Positions 39,150 through 47,180 of a stretch of 64,000 nt of DNA are shown here, piece by piece. Source of the stretch: Mycobacterium sp. Aquia_216 (GTDB taxonomy: Bacteria > Actinomycetota > Actinomycetes > Mycobacteriales > Mycobacteriaceae); the NCBI RefSeq assembly GCF_026723865.1, contig NZ_CP113529.1, positions 992,001 through 1,056,000 on the forward strand. Direction: 5' to 3'. Made by a program: the position numbers and the translations under genes. Numbering within the stretch: the first letter of the stretch is position 1; each line of letters begins with the position of its first letter. The notes beneath the pieces were generated by a model, which saw only the letters and a list, made by a program, of their open reading frames with translations, was not told the origin of the DNA and did not search any database.

Positions 39150-40519
39150 CCGGCTCGTTGTTCGGCCGCTCGGTCAGCGGCGGCCAGCGCTTCCTGGTTT
39201 TGCGCCTCGAGCCAGTTCTGTGTCACCACCCTGGCGTAGATCATCTGGGTGGTGATCGCCATCTGGCCCCTCCCGTCGCCCAAGAAGGTGATAAACCAGG
39301 CGATCACTGTGGTGAACCGGTTCTTGAAGCCGACCAGGTAGAGCAGGTGCAGCCCCAGCCACGCCAGCCAGGCGATGAAGCCGCCGAACTCCAGCTTGCC
39401 GACCTGGGCGACCGCGCTGAATCGGGAGATCGTCGCCATGCTGCCCTTGTCGAAGTAGCTGAAGGGCTTGCGCGTTGCCGGATCGTCGGTGCCCTTGACG
39501 ATGTCTTTGATCCTTGCGGTGGCGTAGTGCGCGCCCTGAATCGCGCCCTGAGCCATCCCTGGAACCCCGGGCACCGACATCAGGTCGCCGACCACGAAGA
39601 CGTTGGGGTGGCCCTTGACGGTCAGGTCGGGCTCCACGACGACCCGTCCGGCGCGGTCGACCTCGGTGCCGTCCGACTGGTCGGCGATGATCTTGCCCAG
39701 CGAGCTGGCCTGGACGCCGGCCGCCCACACCTTGCACGCGCATTCGATGCGGCGCTTGGTCCCGTCCTTCTCCCTGACAGTGAGGCCCATGTAGTCCACG
39801 TCATCGACCATCGCGTTCAGCTGGACCTCGACGCCCATTTTTTCCAGCCGGTTTTGTGCCTTGAGGCCCAGCTTCTCGCCCATCGGCGGCAACACCGCGG
39901 GCGCGGCGTCGAGCAGGATCACCCGGCAATCGCGGGGCTCGATGGTCCGAAACGCATCCTTCAAGGTGCGGTGGGCGAGTTCCTTGATCTGTCCTGCCAC
40001 CTCGACGCCGGTCGGTCCGGCTCCGACCACGACGAATGTCAGGCGCCGCTCCCGTTCGGCGGGATCGTCGGTGACCTCGGCGGCCTCGAAGGCGCCGAGG
40101 ATTCGGCCGCGCAGCTCCAAGGCGTCGTCGATGGTCTTCATGCCGGGGGCGTAGGTCGCGAACTGGTCGTTACCGAAGTAGGACTGCTGGGCGCCGGCGG
40201 CCACGATCAGGCTGTCGTAGGGCGTCACCGTCTCCATGCCCATCAACTTCGACGTCACAGTGTTGGCCTTTATGTCGATGCCGTAGACCTCGCCCAGCAG
40301 CACCCGCACGTTCTTGTGCCTCTGCAGGATCAGCCTGGTGGCCGGGGCGATCTCGCCTTCGGACAAGATGCCGGTGGCGACTTGGTAGAGCAGCGGCTGG
40401 AACAGGTGGGTGGTCGTCTTCGAGATCAGGGTGACGTCGACGTCGGCGCGCTTGAGCGCCTTGGCCGCATTCAGCCCGCCGAACCCGCTTCCGATGATGA
40501 CGACGCGATGGCGCGACAT
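39146..40519 (-). CDS. ndhA: Type II NADH dehydrogenase (NDH-2)
   Basis: A 457-residue non-proton-pumping NADH:menaquinone oxidoreductase at the inner face of the membrane. Two Rossmann motifs: VIIGSGFGGLNAAKAL for FAD at the N-terminus and VVVGAGPTGVEVAGQI for NADH (about residue 165). The FAD motif NVFVVGDLMSVPGVPGMAQGA and quinone-site region AQGAIQGAHYA are present; C-terminal amphipathic helices (AWLAWLGLHLLYLVGFKNR) anchor it. Position next to metZ matches Rv0392c ndhA as recalled, rather than the second paralog ndh. Convergent with metZ. Confidence 0.93.
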   Translation of the reverse strand: MSRHRVVIIGSGFGGLNAAKALKRADVDVTLISKTTTHLFQPLLYQVATGILSEGEIAPATRLILQRHKNVRVLLGEVYGIDIKANTVTSKLMGMETVTPYDSLIVAAGAQQSYFGNDQFATYAPGMKTIDDALELRGRILGAFEAAEVTDDPAERERRLTFVVVGAGPTGVEVAGQIKELAHRTLKDAFRTIEPRDCRVILLDAAPAVLPPMGEKLGLKAQNRLEKMGVEVQLNAMVDDVDYMGLTVREKDGTKRRIECACKVWAAGVQASSLGKIIADQSDGTEVDRAGRVVVEPDLTVKGHPNVFVVGDLMSVPGVPGMAQGAIQGAHYATARIKDIVKGTDDPATRKPFSYFDKGSMATISRFSAVAQVGKLEFGGFIAWLAWLGLHLLYLVGFKNRFTTVIAWFITFLGDGRGQMAITTQMIYARVVTQNWLEAQNQEALAAADRAAEQRAG

Positions 40520-40704
40520 GGTTCTCCTCAGGTCTCGAGATCCTTTTGGCCTCTACAGTCTCCGCAGCGCAAGTCCACCGTACGACTTCAGCGAGATGAA
40601 CGTTCAGTTGTCGGTGGGTACACCTGATGTCCGGACACACGGTCGGTACATTCTGGCGCGCTCATCCCGCCGGCCTGCTCAATAGCGGTAATGTCCCAAC
40701 CAGC

Positions 40705-40995
40705 ATGAAGCACTTCATCGTCGCAGGACTGGCCACCGTGCTCACGGCCAGCGCGCTGTTCACCGCCGCGCCCCCGGCCAGTGCCGGCTGCCAATACGGT
40801 GGCAGCTCTATGAGCAGGTGCGATGGACCCATCCAGCCTGACGGCACCTGGCAACGGTGCGTGGTAACCACCCGCTTGGTGCCCAGCGGCGCCAGTTCCT
40901 TCCTCGTGCCCGAAAAGCAATGCGATGTGATGGGCGCTGACCAGCACCCCGGGGGTCTCGGCTTTGCGGACCCGCCGACGCACATCGACGATTGA
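40705..40995 (+). CDS. Small secreted Cys-containing protein, copy 1
   Basis: A 96-residue secreted protein. Signal peptide KHFIVAGLATVLTASALF with a cleavage site after PPASA; the mature chain begins GCQYGG and holds four Cys (GCQ, RCDG, QRCVV, KQCDV) likely forming two disulfides, with a conserved C-terminus PPTHIDD. ATG at 40705 is used; the open frame starts 26 codons earlier without signal-peptide character. Its neighbour at 41009 is a clear paralog of the same length. No function known; the pair looks like mycobacterial small cell-envelope proteins. Confidence 0.8.
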   Translation: MKHFIVAGLATVLTASALFTAAPPASAGCQYGGSSMSRCDGPIQPDGTWQRCVVTTRLVPSGASSFLVPEKQCDVMGADQHPGGLGFADPPTHIDD

Positions 40996-41008
40996 GCCGG
41001 GGACGCCG

Positions 41009-41299
41009 TTGAAACACCTCATCCGCGAAGGACTGGCTACCGTACTGACGGCCGGCGCGCTGATCGCCGTGTCGCCCCCTGCCAGTGCTGGTTGCCAGTT
41101 CGGTGGACTCGCTGTCAGCAAGTGTGACGGGCCCGTTCAGCCCGACGGCACTTGGCAACGCTGCGTAGTGTTCCCCCCTGCTGGCGGGCGCGACGGGTCT
41201 CCCGTGTACGTCACCAGTACGAACTGCCAGACGCTGGGTCCCGATCAGCACCCTTCGGGTCTTGCCTTCAACGAGCCACCGACGCACATCGACGATTAA
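41009..41299 (+). CDS. Small secreted Cys-containing protein, copy 2
   Basis: A 96-residue paralog of the upstream protein, same length, signal peptide (KHLIREGLATVLTAGAL, cleavage after PPASA), four matching Cys (GCQFGG, KCDG, QRCVV, NCQT) and the same PPTHIDD end. The start is TTG at 41009, chosen because it aligns exactly with the ATG of copy 1; a GGGGA lies 4 nt before it. Identity is strongest in the first 60 residues and falls in the loop after QRCVV. Tandem duplication with 13 nt between genes; both probably on one transcript. Confidence 0.78.
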   Translation: MKHLIREGLATVLTAGALIAVSPPASAGCQFGGLAVSKCDGPVQPDGTWQRCVVFPPAGGRDGSPVYVTSTNCQTLGPDQHPSGLAFNEPPTHIDD

Positions 41300-41305
41300 C
41301 GTGCC

Positions 41306-41351
41306 GAAGAGTCGGTGCCGATCTCATTCCGGGCTTCGGCTGCGACTCTTC
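41306..41351 (+). terminator. Two-step hairpin downstream of the tandem secreted-protein genes
   Basis: GAAGAGTCG (41306-41314) pairs with CGACTCTTC (41343-41351); inside, GCCGA (41317-41321) pairs with TCGGC (41336-41340), separated by a symmetrical 2-nt internal loop and closed by a 14-nt loop. It starts 6 nt after the stop codon of copy 2. No T run follows, as is usual in mycobacteria, so termination is plausible but not proved. The rest of the 171-nt gap to the PPE gene shows nothing else. Confidence 0.5.
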
Positions 41352-41470
41352 CAAGATCGTGAAAAGCATTGCGGAGCGGCATTTATCGGCATTTCCATCA
41401 CCGCTGGATCGCGATCGCCACGTTGGCCGCGGGAGAACCCGATAGCCGGTGACGGCTACAACGTAATTCG

Positions 41471-42313
41471 CTACCCGCTCAACAGCCCGGGATCGAACTG
41501 AGGTTGGATCCCTGAGGTACCCGCTAGCCCTGGTGATCCCAACAAGCTGGAAACCCCGGTCGGATCGGAGACCTGCGCCGTCAATGGGGTCGGGGAGCCC
41601 CCGTGAAAGCCGCCGCCGCCGAAGTGCCTGCCGCCGCCGCCGAAGTGCCCGCCACCGTCACCGCCTCCACCGCGACCGCCGTGGCCACCTTGCGGGCTAC
41701 CGCTACTGCCCTGGCCGGGGGTGGCGGTGCGGGCGCTGGTGTTGCCTACGGCCTGAGTTACCGCGCGGGCCTGAGCGGCCTGCCCGGTCTGGTTGGTGGT
41801 CCGCGGCGGTTCGCTGTATGGGGTCAAGGTGCTCGCGGACTCGGAAGCAGCGGCATAGCCGTACATCGCGGTGGTGTCTTGGACCCACATCTCCATGTAC
41901 TGGGCTTCGGTGGCCGCGATCGCGGGAGTGTTCTGCCCCAGGAAATTGGTCGCGACCAGGGCGATCAGCTGCGCCCGGTTGGCCGCGATCACTGGCGGGG
42001 GTACCGTCATCGCGTACGCCGCCTCGTAGGCGGCAACCGCCGCGTACGCCTGGGCGGAAGTCTGTGCGGCTTGGGCGGCGCTAGCCTGCAGCCACGCCGT
42101 ATACGGTGCGGCCGCGGCGGCCATCGTCATCGACGAGGGCCCCCACCACCGGCCGGTCAGCCCCGAGACCTCCGACGAGTAACCGCTGGCGGTGGACTCT
42201 AACTGGGCGGCTACCGCGTCCCAGCCCGCCGCGACGGCCAACATCGGCCCCGCCCCGGGACCCGTGTACATGAGCGCGGAGCTCACTTCCGGCGGCAGCA
42301 ACCCAAAATCCAT
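41471..42313 (-). CDS. PPE family protein with Gly/His-rich C-terminal region
   Basis: A 280-residue PPE protein. It begins [20 protein letters not shown], with the Pro-Pro-Glu at residues 7-9 and the WxG turn WWG at 56-58, and has the helical PPE domain to about residue 175. The C-terminal part has a Gly/His-rich stretch (repeats of GGGG with HF, RH and FHGG, about residues 222-250), then a Pro/Leu tail, without SVP or MPTR motifs. PPE proteins are secreted by type VII systems as PE-PPE pairs; no PE gene or ESX gene is nearby. ATG at 42313 follows GAGGTGA. Confidence 0.92.
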   Translation of the reverse strand: MDFGLLPPEVSSALMYTGPGAGPMLAVAAGWDAVAAQLESTASGYSSEVSGLTGRWWGPSSMTMAAAAAPYTAWLQASAAQAAQTSAQAYAAVAAYEAAYAMTVPPPVIAANRAQLIALVATNFLGQNTPAIAATEAQYMEMWVQDTTAMYGYAAASESASTLTPYSEPPRTTNQTGQAAQARAVTQAVGNTSARTATPGQGSSGSPQGGHGGRGGGGDGGGHFGGGGRHFGGGGFHGGSPTPLTAQVSDPTGVSSLLGSPGLAGTSGIQPQFDPGLLSG

Positions 42314-42425
42314 GGCGTTCACCTCGTATTGGACAGGAGTCTGACTAGGGAAATTTAACACGTTTACGCGAATGGCCAGTGGCTTTAGGTAGCAGGGCCG
42401 CTGTGAAAGCTGTCAGGACGAAGGC

Positions 42426-43028
42426 TCACGGCCAGGCGGCCGCGGTGCCCTTGTAGTTCCCGTTGAGCGCGGTGCAGAAGTCGGAGTTCGTGCCGGCGAG
42501 CAACACGATGTAGTCACCCCCCTTGTCGTTGAATGTCGGTGGGGGATAAGCCCAGCCGCTGTTGCACATCGACGTTGGGCTGCCCATCGAAGGCCTGCGC
42601 CAGTTGGACATTTCGCACGCTTTCATCGCAGCGGCGTCCGGGAAAGCGCTCTTGGCGATGATTAGCATCGCGCCTCCCCACTTCCCGTCGTTGCGGCGGT
42701 AGGCACGCGCCCCGAATCCGGCATTGTTCTTCTGGCATCCCAACGCCCGCTGCAGCGCCATGAAGGGCAAGGCGAGGTCGCGATCACTGATACCGGCTGC
42801 GGCAGCGATGAATTGAGCCGCATCCGGGCCGTCGACCTCTTGCACGTTCGGATCGTTGAGGCCTTTGAGTTGCTGCGACATCTGCGGGGCGGCACCCCCG
42901 CCGCCGATGATCGGACCGCCGTTGGTCGCTGTCATCGGGGGCAGCGTGCCGGTGGGATCGGCGACGGCAGTTGGCACGGCCAGCGCACCCACGGCCAGCG
43001 TGCAGGCGGCGATTGCACGAACCCGCAT
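42426..43028 (-). CDS. Secreted conserved protein (Rv0398c-like)
   Basis: A 200-residue exported protein. Signal peptide RVRAIAACTLAVGALAVPTAVA with Ala-x-Ala cleavage, then a Gly/Pro-rich linker (TATNGGPIIGGGG) and a domain of about 140 residues with four or more Cys (GCQKN, ACEMS, MCNSG, FCTAL), predicted to be disulfide-bonded. ATG at 43028, with GGAG about 13 nt upstream. It lies 17 nt after the LpqK-like gene on the same strand, so co-transcription is likely. No catalytic signature. Confidence 0.75.
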   Translation of the reverse strand: MRVRAIAACTLAVGALAVPTAVADPTGTLPPMTATNGGPIIGGGGAAPQMSQQLKGLNDPNVQEVDGPDAAQFIAAAAGISDRDLALPFMALQRALGCQKNNAGFGARAYRRNDGKWGGAMLIIAKSAFPDAAAMKACEMSNWRRPSMGSPTSMCNSGWAYPPPTFNDKGGDYIVLLAGTNSDFCTALNGNYKGTAAAWP

Positions 43029-43045
43029 ACCTGAAACTCCTTCGC

Positions 43046-44275
43046 TCATCTCCCCGGCGGCATCGGTGGGGCTGCGTTCGGAGCCATCACCGCGCCGATC
43101 TTGCGGAACAGTATGTCGGCCTGATTACTGTAGTTGCCCTGGTCGTCGAATGCCTCCGGGGCGTACGTGACCGCGACGGCGATCGCGATCTTCTGGGCCG
43201 GCAGGTAGGCCTCGACACCCGCACACCCGGAGAACAACGGATTCTGCATCAGCCAATCGCCGGAGATGATGATGCCCAGACCGTAGGTGTAGCCCTCGCT
43301 TTGGTCGAAACAGCTTGGGCAGCCCGGTTGGGTGTGCGTCTTGCCGCGCAGCGCGGTCGACACCATTTTCTGGTACGAGTCCGCCGAGAGCAGCTTGCCC
43401 GAGCCGATGCCGACCGCGGTGGCTTCCATGTCGTAGATGTTGGTGGTCTCAATGGCGCCGTGGGTGATGGTCCAGGACGGGTTCCAGTACGTGGACTCTT
43501 CGTAGAACGGTGTCCCAGCGGGGATTCTGAGCGCCTTACGCCGCTCGGAGCTGAAGGTGTGCAGGACGGGCCAGGGAATTGCGGGGGTATCGGAGTTCGC
43601 CGTGTTTTTCAGACCGAGCGGGCCCAGCACCTCGTTGCCCAGCAGCGTCGGCATGCCTTGACCGGTCGCCTTCTCCATCGCCAGCCCCAGCAGCACGTAA
43701 TCGGTGTGCGCGTAGTTCCAATTTGTTCCCGGATCGTAGAGCAGCGGCCGCCCGGAGATCTGCGCGAGAAGGTCTTGAGTTGTCCACTGCTGGAACGGGT
43801 TTGCGTACGAATCGTTGTCGAACTGATCGTTGCCGATGACGTAATCCGGGTACCCGGATGTCATCTGCGCCAGTTGCCCCAGCGTGACGCGCCCGGCATT
43901 CGGAAAGTCGGGCAGCCACTTCGACAATCGGTCGTCAAGGCTCAGCTTCTTCTCGTCGACCAGCTTCAGCAGCAATGTCGACACGTAGGAGATGGCGACC
44001 GCCCCGTTGCGGAAGTGCATGTCGGTTGTCGCCGGCACCCCGGTCATCGATTCGCCGACGGCCTGGGTGAGGACCTCCTTGCCGTCCACCGTGACGCGAA
44101 CGATCGCGGCTTTCAGGTGCGCCTGCGTCATGAAGTTCTGCACCACCCGCAGCACGGCATCGGCCTTGGCCTGGTCGGCGGAGCCGGCCGGTGAGGAGGT
44201 CGGCGGCGAATTGTGCCCGCAGGCCGCCACGAGCCACGCGGCGACCAGACACGCGACCAAGCGCACGTACGGCAT
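43046..44275 (-). CDS. lpqK: LpqK-like lipoprotein of the serine beta-lactamase/esterase fold, catalytic motif altered
   Basis: A 409-residue lipoprotein precursor (same length as LpqK, Rv0399c, as recalled). Signal peptide with lipobox VAAC (about residue 19). The beta-lactamase class C/esterase fold is seen in LKLVDEKKLSLDDRLSKWLPDFPN, VTLGQLAQMTSGYPDYV and YDPGTNWNYAHTDYVLLGLAMEKATGQ. The site of SxxK (FRIGSVTK in active members) reads FRNGAVAIS, so both Ser and Lys are missing; the YxN position is YAH. It may be a binding protein rather than an enzyme. Ends 17 nt before the next secreted protein. A 104-nt gap precedes it from fadE7. Confidence 0.82.
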   Translation of the reverse strand: MPYVRLVACLVAAWLVAACGHNSPPTSSPAGSADQAKADAVLRVVQNFMTQAHLKAAIVRVTVDGKEVLTQAVGESMTGVPATTDMHFRNGAVAISYVSTLLLKLVDEKKLSLDDRLSKWLPDFPNAGRVTLGQLAQMTSGYPDYVIGNDQFDNDSYANPFQQWTTQDLLAQISGRPLLYDPGTNWNYAHTDYVLLGLAMEKATGQGMPTLLGNEVLGPLGLKNTANSDTPAIPWPVLHTFSSERRKALRIPAGTPFYEESTYWNPSWTITHGAIETTNIYDMEATAVGIGSGKLLSADSYQKMVSTALRGKTHTQPGCPSCFDQSEGYTYGLGIIISGDWLMQNPLFSGCAGVEAYLPAQKIAIAVAVTYAPEAFDDQGNYSNQADILFRKIGAVMAPNAAPPMPPGR

Positions 44276-44379
44276 GCCTGAGTCTTACAGCCGTGCGTGC
44301 TACCCGTCGACCAAGGAGTTGAGCACGTAACCAAAGCACTTGTAAATCAAGGCGACACTGACATTGGCTTCGACGGCCA

Positions 44380-45540
44380 TCAGATACCCAGGTCCTTGGC
44401 GATGATGGTCTTCATGATCTCGTTGGTCCCGCCGTAGATCGTCTGGATGCGGGCGTCGACGAACGCGCGCGACACGCTGTACTCGCGCATGTAGCCGTAT
44501 CCGCCGTGCAGTTGCAGGCACCGATCGGCGGTGCGTACCTGCAGGTCGGTGGTCCACCATTTCAGCCGGGCGGCCCGCGCCGCGGTCAGCCCGCCGACCA
44601 GGTGTTCGGCGAGGCAGTCGTCGAGATAGGTGCGGGCGATGTCGAGTTCGGTCGCCAGTTCGGCCAGCACGAATTGGCTGTGCTGGAAGCTGGCGATCGG
44701 TGTGCCGAAGGCCTTGCGGGCGCGGACGTACTCGAGCGTCTCGGCCAAGACGGCTTCGGCGGCGGCCACCGCGCCCACCCCCAGCGCGAGTCGCTCCTGA
44801 GGCAGGTTCCCCACCAGTTGGTAGAAGCCCGCGCCCTCTTCGCCAAGCAGGTTGTCTGCTGGCACCCGCATGTCGGTGAACGTGAGCTCGCTGGTGTCCT
44901 GGGCGTGCAGGCCGATCTTCTCGAGATTGCGGCCGCGGTGGAATCCCGGGGTGTCGGCGTCGACGACGAGCAGTGACAGGCCCCTGTGCCGGTCCGGCGA
45001 TGTGCGCACCGCGATGACGAACAGGTCGCCGCTTTGGCCGTTGGAGATGAACGTCTTGGACCCGTTGACGACGTAGTGGTCGCCTTGCGAATCGGACGAG
45101 CGCACCGCGGAGGTGCGGATCCCGGCCAAGTCGCTTCCGGTGCCGGGTTCGGTCATCGCGATCGCGAGTACCGTCTCGCCCGTCACCACGCCGGGTAGCC
45201 ATCGTTGCTGCTGCGCGGGCGTCGTCAGATCGGTGAGGTAGGGCAGCACGATGTCGTTTTGCAGCGTGAACGAAATCGCCTCGGACGCGGCCCCGGCCCG
45301 CTGCAATTCGTCGATCACGATCGCGTTATAGCGAAAGTCGGTCACCCCCGCCCCGCCGAGGTGCTCAGGGACCGAAAAGCCCAGCAGCCCAAGCTTTCCC
45401 GCTTCGATGAACAGCGAGCGGTCCCATTGACCGTTTTGTTCCCAGGTCTCGTGGGAGGGAACCACCGTCTGATGCACGAAATCGCGTACCAGTTCCCGGA
45501 ATTGGTGATGTTCGGAGGTGTATTCGAGTCGCGCGGGCAT
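44380..45540 (-). CDS. fadE7: Acyl-CoA dehydrogenase FadE7-like
   Basis: A 386-residue flavoenzyme inserting a 2,3-double bond into acyl-CoA. Signatures: LAIAMTEPGTGSDLAGIRT, VNGSKTFISNGQSGDLFVIAVRT, QERLALGVGAVAAAEAVL, and the C-terminal LHGGYGYMREYSVSRAFVDARIQTIYGGTNEIMKTIIAKDLG (spread over residues 345-385), where the catalytic Glu is that of YGGTNEIM. ATG at 45540 follows AGGAG. It lies 12 nt after the next acyl-CoA dehydrogenase gene upstream, so the two probably form an operon. Recalled M. tuberculosis equivalent Rv0400c. Confidence 0.93.
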   Translation of the reverse strand: MPARLEYTSEHHQFRELVRDFVHQTVVPSHETWEQNGQWDRSLFIEAGKLGLLGFSVPEHLGGAGVTDFRYNAIVIDELQRAGAASEAISFTLQNDIVLPYLTDLTTPAQQQRWLPGVVTGETVLAIAMTEPGTGSDLAGIRTSAVRSSDSQGDHYVVNGSKTFISNGQSGDLFVIAVRTSPDRHRGLSLLVVDADTPGFHRGRNLEKIGLHAQDTSELTFTDMRVPADNLLGEEGAGFYQLVGNLPQERLALGVGAVAAAEAVLAETLEYVRARKAFGTPIASFQHSQFVLAELATELDIARTYLDDCLAEHLVGGLTAARAARLKWWTTDLQVRTADRCLQLHGGYGYMREYSVSRAFVDARIQTIYGGTNEIMKTIIAKDLGI

Positions 45541-45552
45541 TGGGTACTCCTG

Positions 45553-46749
45553 TCAGCGGAACGCGTCGCTACCGGTGAAAGCCTGGCCGAGCACCAGCTG
45601 GTGCATCTCGGGGGTGCCCTCGTAGGTCAGCACCGACTCCAGGTTGACCATGTGCCGGATCACCGGGTATTCCAGCGATATCCCGTTGCCGCCCAGTATG
45701 GTTCGAGCGACCCGGCAGATCTTGATCGCTTCACGGGTGTTGTTGAGCTTGCCGAAGCTGACCTGCTCGGGACGCAGCCCGACGCTGTCCTTGAGTCGGC
45801 CGAGGTGCAGTGACAGCAGCTGTCCCTTGTGCAATTCGACGGCCATGTCGACGAGTTTCGCCTGGGTCAACTGGAATCCCGCGATCGGCCGGCCGAACTG
45901 GGTGCGTTGCGTCGCGTATTCGAGCGCCGCCTGCCACGCCGTGCGTGCCGCTCCCATGGATCCCCAGACGATGCCGTAACGCGCTTCGGACAGGCAGGAC
46001 AGCGGGCCGCGCAGGCCCTGGGCATCGGGCAGCATCGCGTCGGCGGGTAGCCGCACGTCGTCGAGTACCAGCTCGCTGGTGATCGACGCCCGCAATGACA
46101 GCTTGTGGTGAATCGTATTGGCGGTGAAGCCCGCGGTCCGGGTCGGGACTAGGAAACCCCGAATTCCGCGGCCCCCATCGTCATCGGTGTTGGCCCACAC
46201 GACCGCGACGTCGGCGACCGAACCGTTGGTGATCCACATCTTGCGGCCGTTGAGAACCCAGTCCGAACCATCTTTTCGCGCATGGGTTTTCATCGCCGCG
46301 GGGTCGGACCCGGCGTCGGGTTCGGTGAGCCCGAAGCAGCCGAGCAGTTCGCCGGCGGCCATGCCGGGAAGCCACTGTTGCTTCTGTTCCTCGGAGCCGA
46401 AGTTCCAGATCGCGAACATCGCCAGCGATCCCTGCACCGAGACCATCGACCGAACCCCGGAGTCGGCGGCCTCCAGCTCGGTACAGGCCAGGCCGTAGTG
46501 CACCGACGACGCACCGCCGCATCCGTAGCCCTCCAGGTGCATGCCCAGCAGGCCGAGCTGGCCGAACTGCTTGCCGAGTTGGCGGACCGGAAGGTCGCCG
46601 ATCTCGAACCACTCCGCGATGTAGGGGATCACGTGCTCGGCGCAGAACTTTCTGACCGTGTCTCGCACCGCGATCTCATCGCTCGACAACGATGCGTCGA
46701 GGCCGAGGGGGTCTTCTCGGTTGAACGCCGGAGGCTTGTGAGTACTCAT
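45553..46749 (-). CDS. Acyl-CoA dehydrogenase, glutaryl-CoA dehydrogenase-like
   Basis: A 398-residue acyl-CoA dehydrogenase of the glutaryl-CoA type, which oxidises and decarboxylates glutaryl-CoA to crotonyl-CoA. Supporting features: [59 protein letters not shown] and the C-terminal GISLEYPVIRHMVNLESVLTYEGTPEMHQLVLG with the catalytic Glu in TYEGT. The N-terminal acidic extension (NREDPLGLD) also suits the GCDH group. First gene of the pair with fadE7, on the minus strand; M. tuberculosis has no direct equivalent at this point, as recalled. Confidence 0.9.
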   Translation of the reverse strand: MSTHKPPAFNREDPLGLDASLSSDEIAVRDTVRKFCAEHVIPYIAEWFEIGDLPVRQLGKQFGQLGLLGMHLEGYGCGGASSVHYGLACTELEAADSGVRSMVSVQGSLAMFAIWNFGSEEQKQQWLPGMAAGELLGCFGLTEPDAGSDPAAMKTHARKDGSDWVLNGRKMWITNGSVADVAVVWANTDDDGGRGIRGFLVPTRTAGFTANTIHHKLSLRASITSELVLDDVRLPADAMLPDAQGLRGPLSCLSEARYGIVWGSMGAARTAWQAALEYATQRTQFGRPIAGFQLTQAKLVDMAVELHKGQLLSLHLGRLKDSVGLRPEQVSFGKLNNTREAIKICRVARTILGGNGISLEYPVIRHMVNLESVLTYEGTPEMHQLVLGQAFTGSDAFR

Positions 46750-46817
46750 AGAGGTCAGCCTGCCACCGCGTCCGACGCGAAGAACAGTGTCCCCGCCCAG
46801 CCCGGTAGTCTCGCTGC

Positions 46818-47180
46818 ATGCAGCGGCTGGGGTGGCTGGGCGTCGACGTGCTGTCTGTGCTCCTGTTCTGTGCCGTGGGACGCCGCAGCCACGACGAAGG
46901 CCTCAACATCCCCGGCATCGCGACGACGGCCTGGCCGTTTCTCACCGGCACGGTGATCGGTTGGCTGGTCGGCCGGGGGTGGCGGCGGCCCACCGCCGTG
47001 GCGCCCACCGGGGTGGTGATCTGGCTGTGCACCGTCGTGATCGGCATGGTGTTGCGCAAGGCCAGTTCCGCGGGTGTGGCCGCGAGTTTCGTCGTGGTCG
47101 CGGCGTCGGTCACCGCACTGTTGCTACTGGGTTGGCGAACGGTCGTCGCACTAGCGTTGCGGCGCCGCTCCGACGTCTGA
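46818..47180 (+). CDS. DUF3054 four-helix membrane protein (Rv0401-like)
   Basis: A 120-residue protein with four hydrophobic helices (WLGVDVLSVLLFCAVG, TTAWPFLTGTVIGWLVG, APTGVVIWLCTVVIGMVL, AASFVVVAASVTALLLLGW). The motif AVGRRSHDEG after TM1 is typical of DUF3054. No function is known. ATG at 46818, without a good ribosome-binding site. Its TGA shares one nucleotide with the methyltransferase ATG (TGATG), so the two are coupled. Confidence 0.8.
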   Translation: MQRLGWLGVDVLSVLLFCAVGRRSHDEGLNIPGIATTAWPFLTGTVIGWLVGRGWRRPTAVAPTGVVIWLCTVVIGMVLRKASSAGVAASFVVVAASVTALLLLGWRTVVALALRRRSDV

